From the NCBI RefSeq assembly GCF_016904885.1, contig NZ_JADWYI010000001.1, positions 1,736,001-1,800,000 of the forward strand: 64,000 nt of DNA, read 5' to 3'. The translations under genes and the position numbers were made by a program. Positions 1 through 8,320 of this stretch are shown here, piece after piece; the stretch's first letter is position 1; each line of letters begins with the position of its first letter. A model generated the notes under the pieces. The model had not been told where the DNA came from. It saw only the letters and a program-made list of their open reading frames with translations, and did no database searches. This DNA is from Archangium primigenium. Lineage in GTDB: Bacteria > Myxococcota > Myxococcia > Myxococcales > Myxococcaceae.

Positions 1-256
1 TGCACTGGTGCTCATCGCGAGCGCCGGGAAGCGACGGCCACTAGGAGGAAGGGGCTTGCCTCTTCCGCGCCCGTGAGTCCGAAGACCTACCTGGGATCCG
101 TGCCGCCACGTGGCACGGCTTCGAACCGAGGCTTCCGAGGGGAGGCGGCGGATGCGCGGTCCCGCTGCGTCCCGTTCCCCGGGGCGTGTCCTCCGTCGCA
201 TCCTCCGTCCGCTCCTCGCCGAGGCCCCAACGCCCGAGGGGGCGAGGAGCAGCTGG

Positions 257-1633
257 ATGATGAAGGACATGAGGAAGTCGGGAGTGCTGGGCTGGATGCC
301 GTGGGCCGTGGGTGCGGCGTTGATGAGCCTGCTGGCCTCGGGCTGCGCACCGGAGTGCGAGACCGCGTACGACTGCGCGCAGAAGAACGGGCCGCTGTCC
401 GGCCAGCGCTACGTCTGCGAGGCCGAGCAGTGCGTGGTGCGTGACATCACCCCGCCCGAGCCCGTGCCGGACGCGGGGACGCCGGACTCGGGAACCCCGG
501 ATTCGGGGACGCCGGACTCCGGAACCCCGGATTCCGGAACGCCCGACTCGGGCACGCCGGACGCCGGACCGCCGGAGGTCGTGCTCCCGGCGCCGGATCC
601 CGCGCCGGACACGGGGGTCGACTGCGCCCAGGCGCCGCATGACACGAAGCTCGGCACGCTGAGGCTGGAGGCGGGCTTCTCCGCCACCGAGTCCGCGCCG
701 CTGCCCGCGGGCATTGGCGCCGTCGTCGCCCTGACGGACTCGGCCACGCCCGCCGTGTACGGCCTCAACGGGGCGGACGCGAGCCTCTACGCGCTCGGCA
801 CCTGGCCCGCGCTCGCCTCGAGCACCACCCTGCTCGTGTCGGTCATCTCCCCGGAGGACAAGGGGAAGACCACGTACCTGGGCGGCTACATCGCCAGCGA
901 TGGCCAGCGGCTGATGACGGGCTATACGCGGCCAGACGTCTCGGGCGCCGTGGCGCTGCATGACACCCTCCGGGCGGGCTCCGCCTCGTTCTTCTCCGCC
1001 CGGGGCAACTACTCCGCCGTGGGCACGAAGGACGTGTTCCTCATCAACGGCTTCGGGCTGGAGGGCTCGGGGTTCGACGACGCCATCGGCGTCTACGGGT
1101 TCACGACGGGCGAGGTGACCTTCCGGGGCTGGAAGCTGGCCACGTTCCCGGCCAACGCCGAGTACAGCGGCTACAACGCCCGGACGAGCACGGACATCGC
1201 CGTGTTCGGCTACGCCCAGGGCACGCCCACCTCGGACAACCCCTACGCCACCAGCAACTTCCTGCACGCGGTGGCCCCGTCCACCTGGCGCGCGGCGGTC
1301 GACTCGCTCGGGACGCTGGACCTGAGCCGGACGAACACGCCCCTGGTCTACAAGGCGCTGGACGTGCTCGACGTGTCGGGCTTCGGCGAGGGCGTGGCCA
1401 TCCGCCGCGGCTTCTACGATGGCGCGGACTACTCCTCGCTCACCCGCTCCCTGGTCTACCTGCCCCTGTCGGCCTCGGGCGAGAGCGCCTCGTGGGGCGC
1501 GTCGAGGAAGGTGCTCACCGCCTCCGACACGTGCACCCGCGTGCTCCTCCAGGCCCCGCTGGCGGGAGACCTGCTCGTGGGCGTGTCCGACAAGAACGGC
1601 CGCAGGCTCGTGCGCCTGCACGCGACGCCATGA
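257..1633 (+). CDS. Lipoprotein with DSGTP repeat spacer, function unknown
   Basis: A 458-residue secreted lipoprotein. The reading frame is open from position 110, but the ATG at 257 was chosen because GAGGAG lies at 244-249 and the next residues form a signal peptide ending in a lipobox (LLASGC). A short Cys-rich stretch follows (CAPECETAYDC), then a Pro/Asp/Ser/Gly repeat spacer, then about 330 residues rich in Gly, Ser, Thr and Tyr that look like a beta-propeller or other all-beta surface domain. No known family was recognised. The stop overlaps the start of the next lipoprotein gene (ATGA), so the two are probably co-translated. Role at the outer membrane is inferred only from the lipobox. 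Confidence 0.8.
   Translation: MMKDMRKSGVLGWMPWAVGAALMSLLASGCAPECETAYDCAQKNGPLSGQRYVCEAEQCVVRDITPPEPVPDAGTPDSGTPDSGTPDSGTPDSGTPDSGTPDAGPPEVVLPAPDPAPDTGVDCAQAPHDTKLGTLRLEAGFSATESAPLPAGIGAVVALTDSATPAVYGLNGADASLYALGTWPALASSTTLLVSVISPEDKGKTTYLGGYIASDGQRLMTGYTRPDVSGAVALHDTLRAGSASFFSARGNYSAVGTKDVFLINGFGLEGSGFDDAIGVYGFTTGEVTFRGWKLATFPANAEYSGYNARTSTDIAVFGYAQGTPTSDNPYATSNFLHAVAPSTWRAAVDSLGTLDLSRTNTPLVYKALDVLDVSGFGEGVAIRRGFYDGADYSSLTRSLVYLPLSASGESASWGASRKVLTASDTCTRVLLQAPLAGDLLVGVSDKNGRRLVRLHATP
470..574 (+). repeat. Seven tandem 15-bp coding repeats (DSGTP)
   Basis: Seven in-frame 15-base units encode DAGTP, then DSGTP five times, then DAGPP, forming the flexible linker of the first lipoprotein. Third-position changes (tcg/tcc, acg/acc, gac/gat) show that the units have drifted while the peptide is kept. 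Copy number could vary between strains by slippage. Confidence 0.9.
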
Positions 1634-2295
1634 GCCGCGCGCTTCGCTTCCTCTTCGCCTGGCTCCTGCCCGCCCTGCTCGTCGCGGGGTGTGGGGCGCC
1701 GGAGTCCGAGTCCGAGCCCCGGGTGTGTGACACCGATCGGAACCCCTTCGCGGGCCGGGTCGTGTCCTTCACGCCCGGGGACGCGGCCGGCTTCGGGCAG
1801 GACCGCTTCCCGGACATCGTGCTCGGCCCTCCCCGAGGGGGCGGCGCCGTCATGGGCTCCTTGGACGTGCTGTCGCTCGGGCGGCGCGGGGAGATCGTCC
1901 TCGAGCTGACCTCGCTGGCCATCGTGGACGGGCCGGGCGTGGACCTGCTCGTCTTCGAGAACCCCTTCGGCAGCTTCGTGGAGACGGGCCTCGTCGCGGT
2001 GAGCGAGGACGGCCAGACGTGGCACGAGTTTCCCTGCGCGCTCACGGATCGCGCCGGGGGCTACCCGGGGTGTGCGGGCGTCAAGCCGGTGTTCTCCTCG
2101 CCGGACTCGGGCGTGAGCGCCACGGATCCGGCGGTGGCGGGCGGCGATGGCTTCGACCTGGCCACCCTGGGCGTCCCGCGGGCGCGCTTCGTGCGCATCC
2201 GCGACAGCGGGGCCAACTACTACAGCGGCGCGTCTGGGGGCTTCGACCTGGATGCGATCGCCGTGGTGCATGGCGAGCCCCTCTGCACGGAGTGA
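1630..2295 (+). CDS. Small cell-surface lipoprotein, function unknown
   Basis: A 221-residue lipoprotein starting at the ATG that overlaps the previous stop codon (ATGA). The signal peptide has a hydrophobic core and the lipobox LLVAGC. The mature part has motifs such as VLGPPRGGG, a central 'DLLVFENPFG' strand-rich stretch and a late 'RFVRIRDSG...GFDLDAIAVVHG' segment. This layout is typical of discoidin/jelly-roll-like surface domains often annotated only as cell surface protein in myxobacteria. Two Cys residues in the middle (CALTDRAGGYPGC) could form a disulfide. It is probably an operon partner of the preceding lipoprotein. The fold is an inference. Confidence 0.8.
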   Translation: MSRALRFLFAWLLPALLVAGCGAPESESEPRVCDTDRNPFAGRVVSFTPGDAAGFGQDRFPDIVLGPPRGGGAVMGSLDVLSLGRRGEIVLELTSLAIVDGPGVDLLVFENPFGSFVETGLVAVSEDGQTWHEFPCALTDRAGGYPGCAGVKPVFSSPDSGVSATDPAVAGGDGFDLATLGVPRARFVRIRDSGANYYSGASGGFDLDAIAVVHGEPLCTE

Positions 2296-2307
2296 GGACG
2301 CCCTGAG

Positions 2308-2337
2308 CTGGCGGCCAGTCTTTTCCTTGGCCGCCAG
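2308..2337 (+). terminator. Hairpin after the lipoprotein pair
   Basis: A perfect 10-bp inverted repeat (CTGGCGGCCA / TGGCCGCCAG) with a T-rich 10-base loop starts 13 bases after the stop codon of the second lipoprotein. There is no clean T run after it, so it may end transcription only weakly or act as an RNA 3' end stabiliser. Confidence 0.5.
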
Positions 2338-2460
2338 GCTGTCTTCCGCTCGCGCGTGGGTGCGTTTCCAGGACTTCCGGAGAACACGTGGAACTCGGGC
2401 GAGGATCGTTGGGGCCCCCCGAGAAATGCGGGCGGCGGGTCGTGTAGGCTGCGCGGCGCG

Positions 2461-4185
2461 ATGTGGCAGATCATCATCAACGGCCCCGGTTATTTCGACA
2501 CTTCCTACGATCTGCCCGAGGGCATCACGCACCTCGGACGAGCGGACGAGAACGACATCGTGCTGGGGGGCGACCTCGTGTCCCGGCGCCATGCCCGCCT
2601 GGTCGTGGAAGGCTACAAGCTGCGGGTCGAGGACCTGGGCAGCCGCAACGGCAGCCGCATCAACGGCGTGTCCTTCCAGGGCGGCACCCCGCTCAAGGTG
2701 GGCGACACGCTGTCGCTCGGGGAGAACACCCTGTCGGTGCGCCAGCCGCAGCAGCTGGAGAACGCCGCCACGGAGATGGTGGACCTGAGCGCCGGAGGCG
2801 TGCGCCGCTTCGGCCATGGGGATGACGTGGGGCCCTCCGTCATCCTCGCCAAGAACATCAAGAACGTGGACCTGCTGCGGGCGCTGGACAACATCGGTCC
2901 GTCCACCCAGGGCTCGAACGCGCTGGCCGCGCCCGTGCCGGCGGCGCCGGTGGCCGTGCCGGTGGCGCCGCTGGGCGCGCCGTCGCGGGGCATCTTCGAG
3001 ACGCTGCTCCTGCTCTTCCGCACCTCCGAGGCGCTCGCCACCGCGGACAACCTGACGGCCTTCCTCCAGGTCACCATGGACCGGGTGCTCGAGCGCATCG
3101 ACGCCACCACGGCGGTGGTGCTCCTGCGCCACTCGACGGGCGTGCTGGTGCCCGCGGCCGTGCGCCACCGCGGCAAGCTGGCCCAGGGCGAGGTGCCCGT
3201 CTCGGACGCCATCATCGACGAGGCGCTGCGCCAGGGCCGCGCGCTGCTGGTGGGGGACGTGAAGGATGATCGCCGCTTCGCCAGCCGCGAGAGCGTCATC
3301 CTCTACGGGGTGGGCCGGGTGCTCTGCATCCCCGTGGGCCAGGAGCCGCACTTCACCGGCGTGCTCTACGTCAACGCCCCGGCGCGCAGCGACACCGAGC
3401 TGGAGGTGATGCTCGATGCGTGCACCGCCGTGGCGCACCTGGTGGCCGCCGGCGTGCAGAAGTTCTCCAAGCCGCCCGCGCCGGCGCCCACGCCCGCCGG
3501 GCCCGCGCCCCTGCGCGTGCACCTGGAGCGCTTCCACGCCCCGGACGTGGCCGAGCGGCGCGTGGGCGAGCTGCAGCGCGCCGCGCAGAAGCTGCCCGGC
3601 CTGGAGGAGCGCACCGTCAGCGTGCTGCACGTGGAGCTCGCCAGCTTCGGCGCCATGAGCGCCCGGCTCGGGGCCACGCGCACCTCGGCGCTGCTCAATG
3701 ACTTCCACACGCGCCTGGGCGGGCTCGTCTTCAGCTTCGAGGGCACGCTGGAGGGCTTCTTCGGCGACTGCCTGCGCGCCGTCTTCGGGGCGCTGCAGGC
3801 CAAGACGGACGACGCGGTGCGCGCGGTGCGTGCCGCGCTCGCCCTGCGCGCCGACTGGGAGCGCTACGTGGCGCGGCTGCCCGTGGAGGAGCGCTTCGGG
3901 CTGCGCATGGGCATCAACACCACCAAGGCCCTGGTGGGCATGGTGGGCCCCGACTCCCGCCCCTGCTTCTCCGCGGTGGGCGAGGGCATCACCCTGGCCT
4001 CGCGCCTGGCCACCACCGCCACCCCGGGCCAGCTGCTCGTCACCGGCAAGACGCTCGCGGTGATCGGCGCCCGCTTCGACGTGATGCCCCTGGGCGAGCG
4101 CCTGCTGCCCCCGCGCGACAAGGTCGCCGCCTTCGAGGTCATCGACGAGGACGTGCCCCAGCTCACCAATCCCGGGGTGAGGTGA
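2461..4185 (+). CDS. FHA-GAF-class III nucleotidyl cyclase-like protein
   Basis: A 574-residue cytoplasmic signalling protein. The ATG at 2461 was chosen because the FHA domain begins immediately after it. Residues about 20-90 carry FHA signatures (LGRADENDIVL, SRRHARL, DLGSRNGSRING), which bind phosphothreonine peptides. Residues about 175-335 look like a GAF sensor. Residues about 380-560 resemble a class III adenylate/guanylate cyclase (FFGDCLRAVFG, RMGINTTKALVG, GQLLVTGKT). The first metal-binding Asp position reads HVEL instead of the usual -ADI-, and the later Asn/Asp segment reads GEGITLASR, so catalysis may be altered or lost. The neighbouring Ser/Thr kinase could supply the FHA ligand, which is an inference. 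Confidence 0.85.
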   Translation: MWQIIINGPGYFDTSYDLPEGITHLGRADENDIVLGGDLVSRRHARLVVEGYKLRVEDLGSRNGSRINGVSFQGGTPLKVGDTLSLGENTLSVRQPQQLENAATEMVDLSAGGVRRFGHGDDVGPSVILAKNIKNVDLLRALDNIGPSTQGSNALAAPVPAAPVAVPVAPLGAPSRGIFETLLLLFRTSEALATADNLTAFLQVTMDRVLERIDATTAVVLLRHSTGVLVPAAVRHRGKLAQGEVPVSDAIIDEALRQGRALLVGDVKDDRRFASRESVILYGVGRVLCIPVGQEPHFTGVLYVNAPARSDTELEVMLDACTAVAHLVAAGVQKFSKPPAPAPTPAGPAPLRVHLERFHAPDVAERRVGELQRAAQKLPGLEERTVSVLHVELASFGAMSARLGATRTSALLNDFHTRLGGLVFSFEGTLEGFFGDCLRAVFGALQAKTDDAVRAVRAALALRADWERYVARLPVEERFGLRMGINTTKALVGMVGPDSRPCFSAVGEGITLASRLATTATPGQLLVTGKTLAVIGARFDVMPLGERLLPPRDKVAAFEVIDEDVPQLTNPGVR

Positions 4186-4310
4186 GGTGGGTGGGTGTAG
4201 GGGAGTTCGGGGGAGGGTGGGCAAGAGGGGTGGAAGACTCGCGCTGGCCCCCCATTCAATGAGAACATGGGAGTCCCCCCGCTCGTGAGCCCGAGAAGCC
4301 CACCCCCGGC

Positions 4311-6938
4311 ATGAATCCGTCGTCCTCGAATGCACGACTGCGTCCGTTCCGGCCCGTGCCGTTCGGTCGCTACACGCTGCTGACCCAACTGGCCACGGGT
4401 GGCATGGGGGAGATCTTCCTCGCCCGCCTGGAGGGGATGCAGGGCTTCGAGAAGCTGTGCGTCATCAAGAAGATCCTCCCGCAGCTGGCGGCGGACCCCG
4501 AGTTCGTCGAGCGCTTCGTGGGCGAGGCGCGCACGCTGGTGAAGCTGTCGCACGGCTCCATCGCGCAGGTGCTGGACATGGGCCTGCAAGAGGGCGAGGC
4601 CTTCATGGCCCTCGAGTACGTGGACGGCAAGGACCTGCGCAAGGTGGCGGCGCGGGCGCGCGACAAGCAGCGCACCCTGCCCCTGTCCTTCGTGCTCTTC
4701 GTGATGGGCCGGGTGCTGGACGCGCTCGCCTACGCGCACCGCAAGAAGGGGGATGACGAGGGGGAGCTCAACCTCGTGCACCGGGACATCTCGCCGCAGA
4801 ACATCCTCATCTCCTACGAGGGGGAGGTGAAGGTCATCGACTTCGGCCTGGCCAAGAGCCGGCTGAGCGCGGCCAAGACGAACCCGAGCATCATCCTCGG
4901 CAAGTTCCTCTACATGTCGCCCGAGCAGGCGCGGCACCTGCCGGTGGACCGCAGGAGCGACCTGTACGCCGTGGGGCTGTGCCTCTACGAGATGCTGTCG
5001 GGCCAGAACCCCTTCGACCTGTTGCCGCCCGGCGAGATGATGTCGGCGGTGGCGCACCCGAACATCGCGCCGCTCGCGCAGGTGGCGCCCGGGGTGCCCG
5101 CGGCGGTGTCCGACCTGGTGATGAAGGCGCTGGCGGTGGACCCGACCCAGCGCTTCCAGAACGCCGAGGAGCTGCGCGGCCGGCTCAACGCCTGCCTGCT
5201 GGCGCACGACGCCGACTCGGGGCCGGAGGACATCGGCCGGTTCATGCACGAGCTGTTCTCCTCGGAGTACATGGCCGAGCGGCGGCTCCTGGTGATGCTG
5301 CGCGAGGTGGGCCGCGCGCCCGAGCCGGAGCCCGAGGTGATCGGCATGCCGGAGGGGGCGCCGCCCCGGCCCATGGCCTCGCTGCCGCCCAAGACGATCC
5401 GTCTGGATGGGCCCGTGGAGGCGCTGTCCTTCAAGCCCACGCCGCGCACGCGCGAGGGCGGCGTGGCGGGCAACGATCAGGAGACGCGGCCCGGGGTGAT
5501 GGTGGACGAGCCCACCCGGCCCGGGGTGATGATGGACGAGCCCACCCGGCCCGCCGTCGCCCTGGAGTCGCTCGACGAGACGCGGCGCGAGCCGGCGCCG
5601 GAGCCGCCACCGCCTCCACCACCAGCACCGGCGTATGGCATGGGCCCCGCGCCCACGAGCCACCCGACCCTCGAGGCCCCCCGGGTGCCCCAGGCCCTGC
5701 TCGACGAGGAGGAGCCCGACGCGCCCCCGCCCATCGAGAACACGCCGAACTGGGCGGTGCCCCTGCCACCGGAGGAGGATCCGCGGTACGCGGAGGCCGC
5801 GTCGGAGTCGGAGGAGGAGTCGGCGGAGGAGGAACTCGGCGAGCCCATCGTCGGCACGCTGGACCTGAGCGAGAGCGACGTCCTGGAGGACACGCGGCCG
5901 CGTGCCCAGATGCCGCGTCCGCCGTCCGGCAAGGTGCGGGCGGTGCCGTCCTCGGACGTCTACCACCAGGACACGCAGCCCCGGGTGGTGCTGGACGCCT
6001 CGCTCATGCGCGAGGGCGAGCAGGACGACGTGCCCGCGGCCCAGCGGCCCCGCTCCGGGAGCACGAAGATTCCCCGGCGCCGCGTGACGGCGACGGGCCT
6101 GCCCGCGGTGGCGCCCCGCGCGCCCGCCGCGCCGCCGCGGCTCATGGCCTCGCCCCCCGCGGCCGTCGACGACGACGTCACCTCCGAGGACGCGAACAAG
6201 TCCCTCACGCCCCCCTCCGTGCCCGCCGCGCGGGTGCCCGCGCCGCCGCGCCGCTCGCGGGTGGGCTTGTGGGTGGGCGTCGCCGTGCTGGGCTTCGGCA
6301 CGGGCGTGGGCGCCTGGTGGCTCTGGCAGCAGGGGATGTTCGCGCCCGCCGGGCCTCCCCCGTCGGCCCCGCCCGCCGTCGTCGCGCGGGCGCCCGTGCC
6401 CGAGGTGCCCGCGCCCACCGAGCTCGAGCCCGCCGAGCTCGAGCCCGCCGAACCCCCCTCCGACCTGGCCGCCGCGCCCGGGCTCGACGCGCCCGATGCC
6501 TCGACGGCCGGGGCCCCCGAGCCGCGGCCCATCCCCAGCGCCTCGGCGATCGCCGCGGCGGCCGCCGCCGATGCGGGCGTGGTGGCGGACGCGGGGAGCC
6601 TCGCGGCCGCGCCGGCCCCGCTGGAGGAGGATGACATGCTCGCGCCGCTGGCCGCCGCGCCTCGCGCCCAGGCCTCGGCGTCGGCGGCCCCCAAGTCCGT
6701 GCGCAAGCCGCCGCGCTCCAACAAGCAGGGCACCCTGCAGAAGGAATGGGCGCGCACGCGGGGCCTCTACCTCAAGCTCACCCAGGACGCGGGGTGCGAG
6801 AACTTCGGGATGTTGTGCACGCGCTACCGCAGCCTCGAGTCCGAGGTGCAACAGGCGGCCGACAGCGAGGACGAGGATCTCGTGCGGGAAGTGCGGGCGC
6901 TGCAGCGCGACCTGAGCAACAAGAGGAACGGCTCCTGA
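4311..6938 (+). CDS. Membrane-anchored Ser/Thr protein kinase
   Basis: An 875-residue PknB-type kinase. The kinase domain spans roughly residues 20-290, with a Gly loop (ATGGMGE), the VIKK lysine, catalytic HRDISPQN near residue 159 and DFGLAKS near 178, followed by the activation-segment SPEQAR. A long low-complexity region rich in Pro, Glu and Ala then carries repeated TRPGV/DEPTRP motifs. A single membrane helix lies at about 648-672. The last 100 residues form a charged extracytoplasmic or coiled-coil tail. Kinases with HRD-I-SPQN are very common in myxobacteria. Substrates are unknown; the adjacent FHA protein is a candidate partner. Confidence 0.9.
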   Translation: MNPSSSNARLRPFRPVPFGRYTLLTQLATGGMGEIFLARLEGMQGFEKLCVIKKILPQLAADPEFVERFVGEARTLVKLSHGSIAQVLDMGLQEGEAFMALEYVDGKDLRKVAARARDKQRTLPLSFVLFVMGRVLDALAYAHRKKGDDEGELNLVHRDISPQNILISYEGEVKVIDFGLAKSRLSAAKTNPSIILGKFLYMSPEQARHLPVDRRSDLYAVGLCLYEMLSGQNPFDLLPPGEMMSAVAHPNIAPLAQVAPGVPAAVSDLVMKALAVDPTQRFQNAEELRGRLNACLLAHDADSGPEDIGRFMHELFSSEYMAERRLLVMLREVGRAPEPEPEVIGMPEGAPPRPMASLPPKTIRLDGPVEALSFKPTPRTREGGVAGNDQETRPGVMVDEPTRPGVMMDEPTRPAVALESLDETRREPAPEPPPPPPPAPAYGMGPAPTSHPTLEAPRVPQALLDEEEPDAPPPIENTPNWAVPLPPEEDPRYAEAASESEEESAEEELGEPIVGTLDLSESDVLEDTRPRAQMPRPPSGKVRAVPSSDVYHQDTQPRVVLDASLMREGEQDDVPAAQRPRSGSTKIPRRRVTATGLPAVAPRAPAAPPRLMASPPAAVDDDVTSEDANKSLTPPSVPAARVPAPPRRSRVGLWVGVAVLGFGTGVGAWWLWQQGMFAPAGPPPSAPPAVVARAPVPEVPAPTELEPAELEPAEPPSDLAAAPGLDAPDASTAGAPEPRPIPSASAIAAAAAADAGVVADAGSLAAAPAPLEEDDMLAPLAAAPRAQASASAAPKSVRKPPRSNKQGTLQKEWARTRGLYLKLTQDAGCENFGMLCTRYRSLESEVQQAADSEDEDLVREVRALQRDLSNKRNGS

Positions 6939-7732
6939 GCGAGCTGCTGGAGCTCTGCGGCCTGAGCGCCGGTTACGGTGCCTCGCCCGTGCTCCAGGAC
7001 GTGGACTGGCGGGTGCGCGCCGGGGAGCTGTGGGCGGTGCTCGGCCCCAACGGCGCGGGCAAGAGCACCCTCCTGCGCGCGGTGTTGGGGCTCGGGCCCT
7101 GGACGCGGGGCGAGGTGCGGCTGTCGGGCCAGGCCCGCGCGGCGTGGGAGTCCCGGGCGCTCGCCCGGCGCGTGGCGTGGGTGCCGCAGGACTTCGAGCC
7201 CGCGGAGGGCTTCAGCGGCCTGGAGCTGGTGTTGATGGGACGGGGTCCGCACCTGGGCCTGTGGGGCCTCACCTCGGCGGCGGACGAGGCCCTGGCGCAC
7301 GCGGCCCTGGACGAGCTGGGGGTGGGCGCGCTCGCGCACCGCGCCTGCGAGGCCATGTCGGGCGGCGAGCGGCGCATGGTGCTGCTGGCGCGCGCGCTGG
7401 TGCAGCGACCGGAGCTGCTCTTGTTGGACGAGCCCACGGCCTTTCTCGACGTGGCCCACCAGGTGGGCGCGCTCGAGCGGGTCCGGGCGCGGGTGGACAT
7501 GGGGCTGGGCGCCATCGCCGTGCTCCACGACGTCAACCTCGCGGCGGCCTTCGCCACCCACGTGTTGCTGCTCGGTCAGGGGCGCGCGCAGGCCGCGGGG
7601 CCCGCGCCGGAGGTCCTCCAGCGCGAGCGCCTCGAGCACCTGTACGGCGTGCCCATGGACGTGGCCGTGACGGACTCGGGCGCGCGCCTGTTCGCGCCCC
7701 GGGCCCGTCGGCCGGCCCTCACTCCGTCTTGA
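6935..7732 (+). CDS. FecCD-type ABC transporter ATP-binding protein (orphan)
   Basis: About 265 residues of an ABC ATPase of the siderophore/heme/vitamin B12 importer type: Walker A GPNGAGKST, Q-loop WVPQDFEP, signature MSGGERR, Walker B LLLLDEPTAFLD and switch His in LHDVN. No ATG, GTG or TTG lies in frame between the kinase stop and the first conserved strand (LCGLSAGYG). The best start is CTG at 6935, overlapping the kinase stop as CTGA, with GAGG at 6923-6926 as ribosome binding site. An upstream ATG at 6746 would overlap the kinase by nearly 200 bases. No permease or binding protein is adjacent, so the substrate cannot be stated. Confidence 0.85.
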   Translation: MSELLELCGLSAGYGASPVLQDVDWRVRAGELWAVLGPNGAGKSTLLRAVLGLGPWTRGEVRLSGQARAAWESRALARRVAWVPQDFEPAEGFSGLELVLMGRGPHLGLWGLTSAADEALAHAALDELGVGALAHRACEAMSGGERRMVLLARALVQRPELLLLDEPTAFLDVAHQVGALERVRARVDMGLGAIAVLHDVNLAAAFATHVLLLGQGRAQAAGPAPEVLQRERLEHLYGVPMDVAVTDSGARLFAPRARRPALTPS

Positions 7733-8102
7733 GCTGCTCCTCGGCCATCTGGCGCGAGGTGTCCGTGCCCGCGCCGACGCCGAAGGGCGCCGTGCCACGC
7801 TCACGCGGCATGGCCTGCGGCCGATCGATGGAGTAGGGCCCCTGCTGGGCGTTGGTCGTGCTGTCCGACGAGCCCTGCTCCGGCACGCGCGGCATCCACC
7901 CGCCGGTGCGCCCCGTGCCCGAGCCCCCCGAGCCGCCCATGCCCGGCCCCATGGGCTGGGACTCACTGGCCGCCGGGCTCTGGTACTTCTGCTTCAGGGG
8001 CTCGTAGGGCGGGCCCGCCTGGTTCTCGGGCTGCTCCTTGCACCCGGCCAACAACGCGCCCCCCAGTCCCACCGCCACCACCCACGTCAGTCCGCGTCTC
8101 AT
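7719..8102 (-). CDS. Small lipoprotein, function unknown
   Basis: A 127-residue lipoprotein on the minus strand. The ATG at 8102 has a GAGGAG ribosome binding site and is followed by the lipobox LLAGCK. The mature part is disordered and rich in Gly, Ser, Pro and Gln (GMGGSGGSGTG), with no recognised domain. Its 3' end overlaps the convergent ABC ATPase gene by 14 bases. It is divergent from the chloride channel gene across a 218-base gap that should hold both promoters. Confidence 0.7.
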   Translation of the reverse strand: MRRGLTWVVAVGLGGALLAGCKEQPENQAGPPYEPLKQKYQSPAASESQPMGPGMGGSGGSGTGRTGGWMPRVPEQGSSDSTTNAQQGPYSIDRPQAMPRERGTAPFGVGAGTDTSRQMAEEQLKTE

Positions 8103-8320
8103 GCCCTGACTCCTCTCGAAAAGATTCCACACCTGTCATGGAAGGTAGGTGCGCGCCGGAGCCCAGGCCGCCACGCCACGGGGGCTCGCCTGGCCGCTCG
8201 GGCGGTGTGTCGGGCACTGTCGGGCGAGTGTCCACCGACGGAAGTCCAGGAGGGCCCGGGGCTTCCCTTCCGCGGGGGAGTTGAGACCGTTGGAGCATCA
8301 ATCAACGTGCATGTGGGCCC

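Noticed and set aside
2-76. Short open tail (ALVLIASAGKRRP...) that could be the end of an upstream plus-strand gene, perhaps a membrane tail.
   Set aside because: Only 24 codons are visible and other frames are also open, so the call cannot be supported.
98-118. Small hairpin CCGTGCC / GGCACGG.
   Set aside because: A 7-bp stem with no T run and no identified gene ending before it; not enough to call a terminator.
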